Source of the DNA: Copromyces sp. CBS 386.78
Lineage: Eukaryota; Ascomycota; Sordariomycetes; Sordariales; Sordariaceae
Length of the DNA: 64,000 nucleotides
Assembly: GCA_030685235.1 (NCBI GenBank)
Contig: MU839260.1
Span: forward strand, 1-64,000
Direction of reading: 5' to 3'
Shown: positions 45,692 through 54,194 of the stretch, piece by piece
How positions within the stretch are numbered: the first letter of the stretch is position 1
Layout of the letters: each line of letters starts with the position of its first letter
Translations under genes and position numbers: made by a program
Notes under the pieces: generated by a model
Databases searched by the model: none
Seen by the model: the letters and a program-made list of their open reading frames with translations, nothing else
Told to the model about the DNA's origin: nothing

Positions 45692-46434
45692 GTCAGGACC
45701 AAGCACCAGCCCCAGTCCAGGTCCCAGACCAGGGCCACCACCAACAGATCCCCTGCCCCCCCTCCGCCTCCACAGGCGCCCAGTTCCACCTCCTCCAGGC
45801 CACCTGGATCCACCACCTGGGCGACTTCGAAGTCACCCACCACGTATATCACTGGGCCATCCGTGTCTACAACGACAACTGGTGCCGGCATAACCACAAC
45901 ACATTCTGGTACCACCCGATGTCGGAACGTGACCGCCATGAGCGCGTAGCCCATTTGACCTCGGGCGAGCGAAAATGGTTCCGAGACGTAGAGTGGGCAT
46001 TGTGGAGCTGGGTGCACGAGTACCACCCAAACATGGCGGCGTGGGTTCGGGAGTCTGGCAGGAGGATTTGCGGGGGGTCGGCGGAGGAGTTCGAGAGGCG
46101 GTGGGAGGAGAGCGGGATGTTCAGGTATGAGGAAGAGGCGATGGCGAGGATGAGTTCTGAGAGGATGGGGGAGAGGGTTGAGCGGGAGATGAGGGCGGAG
46201 AAGGCAAGGGCTAAGAGACAGTGGATGGAGGAGATGGTGCAGTGGATGGAGAGGTTGAGAAGGCAGCAGCGGGAAAAGATGGTGCAGTGGATCATGAGGG
46301 GGAGGGAGAGGAGGGAGAGGGAGACGGAGGAGAGGAATGATAGAATTGAGGGGTGGATGCGGGAGAGGCGTTCTGGAAACGCTTCAAGATATGGACTCCC
46401 CAGCAGCTCACTAGGGGAGCGAGGACAACGGTGA
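45246..46434 (+). CDS. Spliced hypothetical protein, 365 aa, with polyglutamine and charged coiled-coil
   Basis: Exon 1 45,246-45,322 (MSNAMSKVEGVEGQPHLEGP..), intron 45,323-45,413 with donor GTAAGT, branch TACTAACC and acceptor ACAG, exon 2 45,414-46,434. The split codon AT|G restores the frame, and an in-frame stop at 45,228 fixes the start. Residues 28-108 are Ser/Thr-rich, 109-118 are ten Gln from (CAG)10, then a Pro/Gln stretch. A conserved core has DFEVTHHVYHWAIRVYNDNW (from residue 163) and FRDVEWALWSWVHEYHPNMA. Residues about 240-345 are Glu/Arg/Met-rich and probably coiled-coil. A broken relative lies at 34,699-35,262. The last about 25 residues may be frameshifted (see next entry). 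Function unknown. Confidence 0.75.
45661..45690 (+). repeat. (CAG)10 trinucleotide repeat in coding sequence
   Basis: Ten perfect CAG codons encode Gln 109-118. It is preceded by CAC/CAA codons and followed by a Gln/Pro-rich tract. Such tracts often vary in length between strains. Confidence 0.95.
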
Positions 46435-46565
46435 AGGAGAGGGAGGAGGTTAAGAGGAGATGGAGGGATGTGTGCGAGGAGATTCATCAACGGGGGCTGA
46501 TACGTCTTGATACATCTATGTTGGGAGAATGGTCACATGCACTTGAATCGTTGAATGATATTTGA
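46353..46565 (+). other. Out-of-frame continuation of the preceding gene (probable frameshift)
   Basis: In the frame one base shifted, the DNA reads EAFWKRFKIWTPQQLT, then KEREEVKRRWRDVCEEIHQR and GLIRLDTSMLGEWSHALESL to a stop at 46,565. This has the same charged, helical style as the annotated C-terminus and is more protein-like than the in-frame ending (RRSGNASRYGLPSSSLGERG). No GT..AG intron bridging the frames was found. Either a one-base indel in this G/A-rich region or a sequencing error has changed the end of the protein. Confidence 0.5.
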
Positions 46566-47387
46566 ATGAAAAAATTATCATATCTACTTCCACGGACACA
46601 ACAAAAAATCGATTCCTTGTGGTGATTGTGCACATGGAACTGAGCAGTCCCAGCAAGCAAGCCGAAAAAAAGAAAACTCACCGTGATGGGCCCTTAGTGT
46701 TGTGTGGGCTTGTTTGGCAGCGTATCTGCTAGTGCATTAGCGGCTCGGCTCGCTACTACGCACGAACCACCCGCCAGCGTGAAATCAACACCCCTTCGGG
46801 CCTTGGACACTCCTTCCTCCCGTGAGGACAGCAAACTCAGATGGATGCCAATGATACCTACGTCGGGGGCCTAGACCCGGACACCATTTAAAAAAGGATT
46901 GATTTTCGATGTTTGATCAAAAGAAAGAGAGATCTGGTGGGAATCCAAAATAGGGTATGTCTCCCGCTCCGACGCCCGGCCCCGGAGCTCCGCCGACTAC
47001 GACCGATTCGCGCCCGTTCCGAATTCCACAAGTGGCGACATGTCGAGTTGGATGCAGATACCGGGTTTCTGGGACATATATGCACCATGTAAATGCATCA
47101 GTGGTTGTCCATAACTGCGGTCGAGGGGGCTTTTTCAGGATGCAATGCAAGGTGACCAAGCATTGATCGGAACAAGAACGTTTATTGCCCACCATACCTC
47201 ACGTTCTTAGTATTTCAATGTAGAAACCCCCGGTGCTGATCACTTTCTTCTTCTTCTCCTCTCGACAAACGTTCTTCATCCAGACTTTTTTTCTGCCCAA
47301 CTCCAGTCCGAAGAGAGAAAAAAAGACAACCGATTACATCCCAACACCAACCACAACAGCCCAAACTCCTCTCTCACACGAGCCACT
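46566..47387. other. Intergenic, no gene seen
   Basis: Contains the presumed promoter of the next gene; a CTTCTTCTTCTCCTCTC tract lies at 47,247-47,263. Confidence 0.4.
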
Positions 47388-48173
47388 ATGAAGGACGAGT
47401 ATACTACCCCAACCCCCGCCGGCCGCGCCATGCAGACGGCATACCTTACACGGACCCCTCCCGCCGGCCCCGACTGGGCTAGCAGCAACGAGCCCAGGCC
47501 CGGGTACGGGTTCGGCAACGGGACCTCGGTCTCACCCCCAGACAACTCAACCTACCGCCCACCCGTCACCCCCGTAGGCTGGGACCCCGCCTTCATCGAG
47601 CCAACTTCCAGCCGCCACACACGGCCTCGAGGATCAAAGCGTGGTGGGCTTCAATACACCGCGAGAGGCCTCCCAGTTGGATATTATGACAACCCCAACT
47701 GGGGGTTCATGAAAAAAGACGTCGAGAGCGGCTATTTTTCCCGAACGAGCGGTGTCCCGACCCCGTGTACCAGACCACCGCCTCCCCCGGGGTTCGACCC
47801 ATACTCGGGCTACCCGTACTCGGCGAGATTCGAGCCGTACGTGGAGGGGAAGAAGCCGAATCCGTATAGTATGGTGGCTTATCTGCCGAGCCATATTGCT
47901 CCTTTTCAGCCTATGGAATCGCATGTCCATCCACCTTTCGTGCCACCTGCTGGGACCGCCGCCGAGGAGGACATGGAGCAAAACGAAGTGGGGGGTTATA
48001 ATGAGAGGAACATGAATATGAAGGATGAGAGGGTTAAACATGACTTTGCTTGGAGCCGGGACCTACCTCTCAGGAGCATCCGACAAGTCATCAGAAGAGA
48101 AGACTTCGAAGGAGTGGTAAAATATCCGGACAGCAGATATAGAGGAGAGGAAGACGCCTGGCCTCGGCGCTAG
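47388..48173 (+). CDS. Hypothetical Pro/Tyr-rich protein, 261 aa
   Basis: Uninterrupted frame from ATG 47,388 (MKDEYTTPTPAGRAMQTAYL) to TAG. It is rich in Pro, Gly and Tyr, with PVTPVGWDPAF, PVGYYDNPNWGFMKKDVESG, PPPPPGFDPYSGYPYSARF and HIAPFQPMESHVHPPFVPP; the end is basic and charged (RSIRQVIRREDFEGVVKY). No signal peptide, membrane span or known domain is visible, and the composition suggests a largely disordered protein. Codon use is GC-rich at third positions in the first half, unlike shadow frames. The start context (CCACTATGAAGG) is ordinary. A narrow-range fungal gene is likely. Confidence 0.7.
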   Translation: MKDEYTTPTPAGRAMQTAYLTRTPPAGPDWASSNEPRPGYGFGNGTSVSPPDNSTYRPPVTPVGWDPAFIEPTSSRHTRPRGSKRGGLQYTARGLPVGYYDNPNWGFMKKDVESGYFSRTSGVPTPCTRPPPPPGFDPYSGYPYSARFEPYVEGKKPNPYSMVAYLPSHIAPFQPMESHVHPPFVPPAGTAAEEDMEQNEVGGYNERNMNMKDERVKHDFAWSRDLPLRSIRQVIRREDFEGVVKYPDSRYRGEEDAWPRR

Positions 48174-48735
48174 TGCTTCTTCTACGGTGGAAGGGGGAGA
48201 AAGGGGTTTTGACTGCAGGACTGGATGTGGTGATCGAGAAACAAGGGCAGGAGAGCTATCCAGTCGGTCTACTTTTGTAAGCTATACTGGCAACAGCAGA
48301 AAGAAAAGGGTCAAACACCACGACCGAAACGGCTTCGGCCAGCCCAGCGGGCGCAACTCAGTGGCAGACCAGCGATTCCCCTTCAAATCCAAATGAAAGA
48401 AGCCAATCCGCGGAAAAGAAGATGTCCCAGATGAAATACAACGGCAGGGATGCAGTACAGCTTCGACCACAGAGGCTACTACTTCTGAAGGCATTAGCGT
48501 GTTATAAACTGAGTTTACAAATAATATCATCCGTGATTGGCATGTCATGAGATAGTTTCGTATATCGTATCTATAAGTGAAAATGTTCTCCCATCCCAGA
48601 GGGCATCTCTCCCTCCCGTCCAGGTCACCATGGCATCTTTCTTCTCTTTCCTCCATTATATGCCCAAGATGACGACCTGGAGGTAAGCACGTAAACCTAC
48701 CTATATACCAGGTAAGGTAGCCTCAAGGTAGGTAA
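48174..48735. other. Intergenic, no gene seen
   Basis: Ends in a cluster of TACCTACCT/AGGTAGGTA words at 48,696-48,738, just before the next coding relic. Confidence 0.4.
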
Positions 48736-49065
48736 GTAAAGTACTAGCTTCTGCTCATGCCAACTGTCTGCGAATCCTCGCTGTGGTAACCGTGGGTGCG
48801 ACCGCTTACTTGCACGTCGCCTATTCGGGCTCCAACAAGTTTTCCATTGCCCTCCAACAGCACAACGCGAAATGTAACGACTCCATCAAGCCGTACCCCG
48901 AAACCTGGGACTCCCTCGAAGCGGCCCGCTACTCGTTTAACGGCGGCAGTGACATATATATCCCCATATCCCACTTCAACATCAACCTCACCCGCACCAT
49001 CGGCTTCAACCTGCGCGGCTTTTTCAGTCCATCCGAATCCACCACCATCAGTAAGGTACCATCGA
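48736..49065 (+). pseudogene. 5'-truncated coding relic (secreted-protein-like segment)
   Basis: A plus frame without a usable ATG reads LASAHANCLRILAVVTVGAT, then SNKFSIALQQHNAKCNDSI, ETWDSLEAARYSFNGGSDIY and IPISHFNINLTRTIGFNLRG. Protein-like sequence stops near TTISKV at about 49,060, where GTACCA could be a donor or the break point. I do not recognise the family; the alternation of polar strands suggests a beta-rich domain. It is preceded by AGGTAGGTA repeats and a stop, so the 5' part is missing. Confidence 0.5.
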
Positions 49066-49195
49066 AATCATCTCTTCCCTCCCTTCATCTTCCCCCTAGA
49101 GTTCCCCCCCCCCCAATTTCCATCCCCTCGAAACTCCCCTCGGGCCGCCTCGTCTTCGCCTGCATCCGTGTGTGGTTTGGTAATTCTGTGTGGCC

Positions 49196-49575
49196 ATGTC
49201 GGACCTAGTTGAGCACGGCCAACGCGGGCAACGAGTCGCAGCCACCGATTCCCTCAACTTCATTGACGGAGTCGAAGCCGATTTCGTCCAGGACTTGCAA
49301 CAGCAGGACAAGGAACTGCTGCAGGCCGCAGAGCGAAAGATGAGCAAGGCTACCTTATTCGGGACGCAACCGGCCGAATCGTTTTCAACTGCAACACCCA
49401 CACCAAAGAGGCCGCAGACAACCATGTGCTGAGAATCTTCGGAAACAAGATCGTCGTCCAGATGAACCGCGAGACAGTCAACATGCTGCTGGCCTTCACC
49501 ATGCCGTACCGGGAGCAAGCCAAGCGCTTCCACCGTCTCATCCGCCGGAGATCAGCTTGTTCTCATGATAGATAA
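49196..49575 (+). pseudogene. Frameshifted coding relic
   Basis: From ATG 49,196 the frame reads MSDLVEHGQRGQRVAATDSL, NFIDGVEADFVQDLQQQDKE and LLQAAERK. Just after this (about 49,338) sense continues in another frame: DEQGYLIRDATGRIVFNCNT, EAADNHVLRIFGNKIVVQMN, ETVNMLLAFTMPYREQAKRF and on to TAA at 49,573-49,575. Loss of one base in GAGCGAAAGATGAG explains the switch. Together this would be about 126 residues. No known domain is recognised. Confidence 0.6.
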
Positions 49576-49615
49576 ACAAGTGATTGACTATTATGAGAGG
49601 AACGCGACAACAACC

Positions 49616-50660
49616 TCAATCGGTAGCCTTGACGTTGACGACTAAGACGCCGTCTAAACCGAAGGACTTGGAGCTGGGGAAGCGCTCAGCCGGGTCGTAG
49701 GGGCCGGTACGCTTGGTCAAGCCGGTGAAAAAGTTAACGACATACTGCAGGCAGACGCGCCGAAAGAAGACGTTCAAGTGCTCGTCGTTCATGATCGCGA
49801 CTAGGTCGGCGATGAAGTCAGGCATGACCACCTCACTTACAGGGAGTCGGTGCCAAGGCTGACGATCTTGGAGGCACACCCCTCGACGACGTGACGACTG
49901 AGACATCTGGCTATATCTACCAACGCGGGAAAGCGCGGGTCTGACTCCAGTCCTCGGGTTCAATGTCGACATCCATATTGGATTGGTCGGTACCTTAGGA
50001 TGGTTGTCCTTAGGGTTGTACTCTTCCCCCCGTGGAAGAAGAAGGCAGAATCGTCTGGCGCTCGAAGTCTTCGTCCTCGGGTTCAATGTCGACATCCATA
50101 CTGGATTGGTCAGTAGGATGGTTGTCCTTAGGGTTGTACTCTTCCCCCCGCGAGGGAAGGCGGAATCGTCTGGCCGAAACGTAAAGTCGGGGATTCGCTA
50201 CCCGTCAGGTACGTTCCATACGCGCCCGCCTACGCTGGGGTTCGTTGTCGGGCTCGTCCTCTTCGTCAATGCGCGCGAAGGCCGGCCGTTTGATCGGGGT
50301 GGTACCAACATGCTCCATGTACCGAGTCTTAATGGCTTGGATGCTTCCCTGCTTCAATTCTTCTCGATCCTCAGGGCGCGTGGAATACTTTTGGTTCGGA
50401 TGGTGATAATAATGATGATGATGGCGATAATGGTTTGGTTTGGTGGTTCGGCCGCGCGGTGTCGGCCTGTCGTTGTGTTTCCCGGTTCTCGCGACGGCGT
50501 CTCGTCGTGTTGTTCTGGCGTGAATCTCGCGCGTCGTGGTCATGATAGTAAACAATTTGCCTTTCCAGGGTGTCCCCCTCAATCAACACAATGGCCCCCG
50601 TGGGTGGAGATCGCCAATGCAATACGTTTACTAGCAACGCGACAATGTTCTTTAGGGGTA
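49616..50660 (-). pseudogene. Multiply frameshifted coding relic
   Basis: Minus-strand sense segments follow each other in changing frames. From right to left: PLKNIVALLVNVLHWRSPPT, GAIVLIEGDTLERQIVYYHD and an Arg/Asn-rich part; then EDREELKQGSIQAIKTRYME and HVGTTPIKRPAFARIDEEDE; then a duplicated EEYNPKDNHPTDQSSMDVDI unit; then DPRFPALVDIARCLSRHVVE and KIVSLGTDS; and finally EVVMPDFIADLVAIMNDEHL, NVFFRRVCLQYVVNFFTGLT to TGA at 49,616. At least three frame changes are needed, so the gene is dead or has unrecognised introns. No family is recognised. Confidence 0.5.
49951..50176. repeat. Imperfect tandem duplication, two copies, period about 123 bp
   Basis: Both copies contain TCGGGTTCAATGTCGACATC, GATGGTTGTCCTTAGGGTTG and TACTCTTCCCCCCG; the right copy is about 20 bp shorter. 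The duplication lies inside the minus-strand relic and encodes an acidic PKDNHP..MDVDIEPED segment twice in different frames. Confidence 0.85.
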
Positions 50661-50668
50661 TAAACAAG

Positions 50669-51122
50669 GAGCTTAACTTCCCGCACCGCCCCTAATGTCT
50701 TCGCGCACCCTTTTTTGACTTGATGCACCGCACTTACTCCACCCGACAGCTGAATGACAGCTAACATGTAAAGCACCCCGTTTTGTATGGTAAAATCAAT
50801 CCGTAAAATGTTTTGAACATTCAGCCACCGGCAAGCGATATTTTCTCGCACAGTCAAGGCCATATTTCAGCACAACACAACTTAGTTTCCATACCTCCAT
50901 CGCCAGCGATAGCGACCGTGTCACCGTAATAGCGACTGCGACAGCGATCGTAACAGCGACAGCGACCGCGATAAGGCGATCGACTTAGTTACTCTACTCA
51001 AAACATTGAAAATATCGAAATTTTCATATAAAAACGATTGAAACTATGTCAGCTGTCAAGGCGGTGCGCCAAGTCAAAAAGGGTGCATCAAGTCAAAAGG
51101 GACGGTGCGGGAAGTCAAGCTC
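50669..51122. mobile_element. 454-bp GAG/22-bp-repeat MITE, 8-bp duplication TAAACAAG
   Basis: Left end GAGCTTAACTTCCCGCACCG and inverted right end GAGCTTGACTTCCCGCACCG; inverted similarity continues for about 65 bp and again at GACAGCTGA. GCACC boxes sit at bases 15 and 37 on both ends and a third follows near 57. TAAACAAG is duplicated at 50,661-50,668 and 51,123-51,130. The middle contains a GCGACAGCGATC-type minisatellite (50,900-50,980). No transposase frame. The insertion separates TSKRTPLF from IPLKNIVALL on the minus strand, so it landed in older coding sequence. Confidence 0.92.
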
Positions 51123-51160
51123 TAAACAAGGGTGTGCGCTTGGATGTCTAAGGTAGCTAA

Positions 51161-51307
51161 CTAACGGTGATATATGGCCATGGCGAGGTCTTTGTTCTCG
51201 TGCTCCGGGTGCTCGGCGTAGCCGATTTTGTCTAGGTCGTGTGTTAGTGCCACTATCTCCTTGCGCCGGTCCTTATGCCCAAGTTGGACTTCCTTGGTGG
51301 ACGCTTA
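51161..51307 (-). pseudogene. C-terminal coding relic beside the MITE
   Basis: The minus strand reads STKEVQLGHKDRRKEIVALT, HDLDKIGYAEHPEHENKDLA and MAIYHR then TAG at 51,161. Sense seems to continue upstream in another frame (LTFAEQDSYVSLVGHPAHKR), implying a one-base change near 51,307. The style is clearly that of a protein; the family is not recognised. It may be part of the same dead gene as the relic left of the MITE. Confidence 0.45.
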
Positions 51308-51519
51308 TGAGCGGGATGTCCGACGAGGGACACGTAACTGTCCTGTTCGGCAAATGTAAGGGGGTGTTCATTACCCAATTAACCATAGTGGGAAACTTGG
51401 TAGGAGGTATCTGTCATTCGTACAATATACATAACGCAGCCTCTTAGTAGCAATCGTTCTCAGCGAGCATCACTTTCATTCTTAGGGAAGGCGCGGGCCG
51501 GGGACGGTCGTGGCAAATA

Positions 51520-52057
51520 CGGTAGTCTGGGCTCGGAGGCCATAAGCCGATTGATGGCTTCTCTTGGATGGCGGCCCTTGAGGAAGGCATGGGGTCGGTT
51601 GAGTGGGTTGCCGACGCTGGCATCCAACGTAGCTTCGACAAACTGGTGGACTCTTACAATGCTCAAAAGGAGCAGCGGAAGGCCGCCGCCGCCGCTACCG
51701 CCGCCGCTGCCGCCGCTGTTGCCGCTGAGAGTGGAGAGGAGACCGTTGCCGCCCCTAAGCGCCGCGTGCGCACTTATGGTGGTGCCGCCGCAAAAAGGCA
51801 GAAGAAGACTTCGGGCCCGTCGAGTGGGCTCGCGCAATAGGATGCTACCTAGTAGGTATCTACCCTTCGGTGTCCGTCCGTCGGATGGGATCCGCCCCCT
51901 ACCGTCGCTCCTCGAAAACGTCCGCCCGCAAGAACCATACGACCCATACGCTATAACCGACGCGAACATAGTTGGAGGAAGGAGAAAGGATGTGGAGGTT
52001 GATGTTGATCAGGTTGTGGAGGATTTGCTGGATGATGAGATTATGAGGGATGTTTAG
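51520..52057 (+). pseudogene. Coding relic with polyalanine tract, two frames
   Basis: One plus frame reads GGHKPIDGFSWMAALEEGMG, SVEWVADAGIQRSFDKLVDS, YNAQKEQRK, an Ala tract from (GCC)n at 51,684-51,726, then a basic PKRRVRTYGGAAAKRQKKTS that looks like a nuclear localisation signal, and stops at 51,840. Another frame gives LPSLLENVRPQEPYDPYAIT and RRKDVEVDVDQVVEDLLDDE to a stop at 52,057. A short intron or a frameshift near 51,840-51,870 could join them. An upstream stop at about 51,520 leaves no clear start. No family recognised. Confidence 0.4.
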
Positions 52058-52209
52058 TGGGCACGAAGAGTGAGGAAGCAGGTATTGTTGTGAGGGTGGT
52101 CACGTAACCTCTGTACCGGCGCTATTCACTGGGCGCACGGCCCTGGCGGCCTCCCCTCGTACCCTACTTCCAGCCCTCCAAACTCGCCGCCTCTCTCTCC
52201 TCTTTTCTC

Positions 52210-53942
52210 TCTATAGCATTAATTATAATTATCTATTTTAGCCTATTCACAAATTATAAGCCCTCTCGCGTATTGCGTACGACCGTTAAAACGATCCCTT
52301 TAATACAATTAATCGTACGTACTATTTAAATTAATTAATTATAGAATCCCTCGCCAATAGGGGTTTACTTACTAAATCCCTAGCCAATAAGGATTTACCT
52401 ACCGAATCCCTTACTAACTGGGATTCAATATCGACAAAAAATCGTATTATAATATAACTTCGCTACCCTCAATCTTTCTACTTTTTAAGCGTATCGCTTA
52501 TTTACGCCAATTTATATAAAAATTTAAAGTAATAATATAATAGACTATTACTTAACCTCCTTCCTTACTACCGGTTAAATTAACCGACCTAATACTACCC
52601 AACCTTCAAAAACCTTTTATTTACTAATTATTCCTAATATAAATAAACTTTCTTCTTTTATCTACCTTATTAGCGAATTTAATTTTAATAATTAAGAATA
52701 TTATTTCGAAGCCGAGTTCGATAATTTCGATATTTTTAATTATATTTTTAATAAAGTCGAGGAGCCCGATATTAAAAATAAAAAGGATTATAAGAAGTAG
52801 CGTATAACTAAAATTAAAATATATAAAATATTACTTTCTACCCTCCGTAACGAAAATATTATTATTACCTTTAAAATTAACAGTTAAGATAATAAAAACA
52901 AGATCCTAAATATCTCTTCAACTTTATTCTTTCTTATATTAACCGTATTACTAATAAAGTTCGTAACGAAATTTTCGCCGAATTTCTATTAATTAAACGC
53001 GCTTCTTTCGATTTAATATATACTTTCCTTTACCGTTATACTATTTTACGTAAGCGTATTATTACCGATATTAAATTTAATATCGATAACGATTTAAAGA
53101 TTAATTTACTATATAATGCTATTAAAGTTTACTATCCCGTCGATATAAAAATATAATAATAGGCTATTAAAATTAAAATTATAATTATTAATTACTTTAT
53201 ATTTAAATTTAACGATATTAGTAATATTAAAAAACGTTTAAGTATTAATTTAACTATTTAAATTAAAACTATTAATAATAGTAATAAAAACTGCCCCCGT
53301 AATAAAAAAATCGTTTACGCCTCTTATAATAATAAAATTTAGCCTTCTTAAAAATACTTCCTTTATAGCTATTATATTAAAAAGTCGGCCGATACTTACT
53401 AAGTTTGTAACCTTAAACTAGTTTTAGATATTTAAAAATCTAAGAAGAAATTAATAGTTAAAAAGGCAAAAGTTAGTACTAATATTGCTCTAGTAGGTAC
53501 TATAGCTACTAATACGGCTAACCCAACTAGCTCTAGCACTTTATTATTTTATAGGGGTACTTTCCTCTATAGTATTAATAAATAATCTTTTTAATAGAGC
53601 CTATCATTAATAAAAAGCTTAATTTTTATTACTTTTTATTAAGTAATTTATTTACTAAAGACTAATAAGCTCTAAGGTAAAATAATATACTAATTTAGAA
53701 AAATAATATTATTTATAATTCTAACTACGTATATAATATCTTTAATTATCTTAAATAATTTATAGAATTATAACCGCTTCCCTAATTAATTTCCCTTACC
53801 CTTAAGGACAATTTAGAAATATACTATTATTATATTAGTACTATCGAATTAATATTCCTAATAATTATAAAAATTAATATAAGAATAAAGATTAAAGACG
53901 TACTCTATTCGCTAACTATCTTAGTAAATTTAATATTAATTA
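52210..53942 (+). mobile_element. Left part of a RIP-mutated Ty1/Copia-like element (gag, protease)
   Basis: The plus strand contains a mutated zinc knuckle at about 53,345-53,415 (YFLYSYYIKKSADTY, normally CxxCGHxxxxxxxC with Cys codons now TAC/AGC). A protease-type motif follows at about 53,715-53,760 (IYNSNYVYNIFNYLK, compare the Copia pattern DSGCTxHxxxD). The segment leading to the break reads KDVLYSLTILVNLILIN, matching the usual 'NVLYVPxLxxNLISV' that follows Copia protease. It is cut at 53,942 by a Gypsy insertion and resumes at 61,399. An LTR was not defined. Confidence 0.65.
52343..52430. repeat. Three tandem copies of a roughly 30-bp unit
   Basis: GAATCCCTCGCCAATAGGGG, AAATCCCTAGCCAATAAGGA and GAATCCCTTACTAACTGGGA are successive starts of a unit ending TTTACYTAC. 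They lie in the leader or LTR region of the Copia-like element. Confidence 0.75.
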
Positions 53943-54194
53943 TGTTACGGGGCGAGAGGGCACCGTTATAGGTAGGGTACGATATATGTTGTTGTATGAG
54001 GAGAGAGGAAGGAAGTGTGCGCGGAGGTCTGGTTATATGGGCGAGAGCCCTATAGACTAGACCGTGCGCGGGTACGTGAGGCTATACGTGATGGTGATAT
54101 GGCTAATATACGCGGGTAGAGCTCTGGGCTCTAGTTGGTATAATATATGTGTAATTAGTGTAATATAGCGTATTATAGGCCTAACCTTATAATA
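53943..54194 (-). repeat. LTR (3' LTR of the minus-strand Gypsy element)
   Basis: Starts TGTTACGGGGCGAGAGGG and ends CCTTATAATA; the second copy ends CCCTGTAATA, so the original terminus was probably GTAACA. Preceded by AATTA. Confidence 0.92.

Noticed and set aside
45574..46490. Minus-strand frames of 150-207 codons
   Set aside because: Antisense shadows of the spliced polyQ gene, produced by its biased codon use.
51460..51969. 169-codon minus-strand frame with Gly-rich tract
   Set aside because: The Gly run is the complement of the (GCC)n alanine tract; the plus-strand reading is more protein-like.
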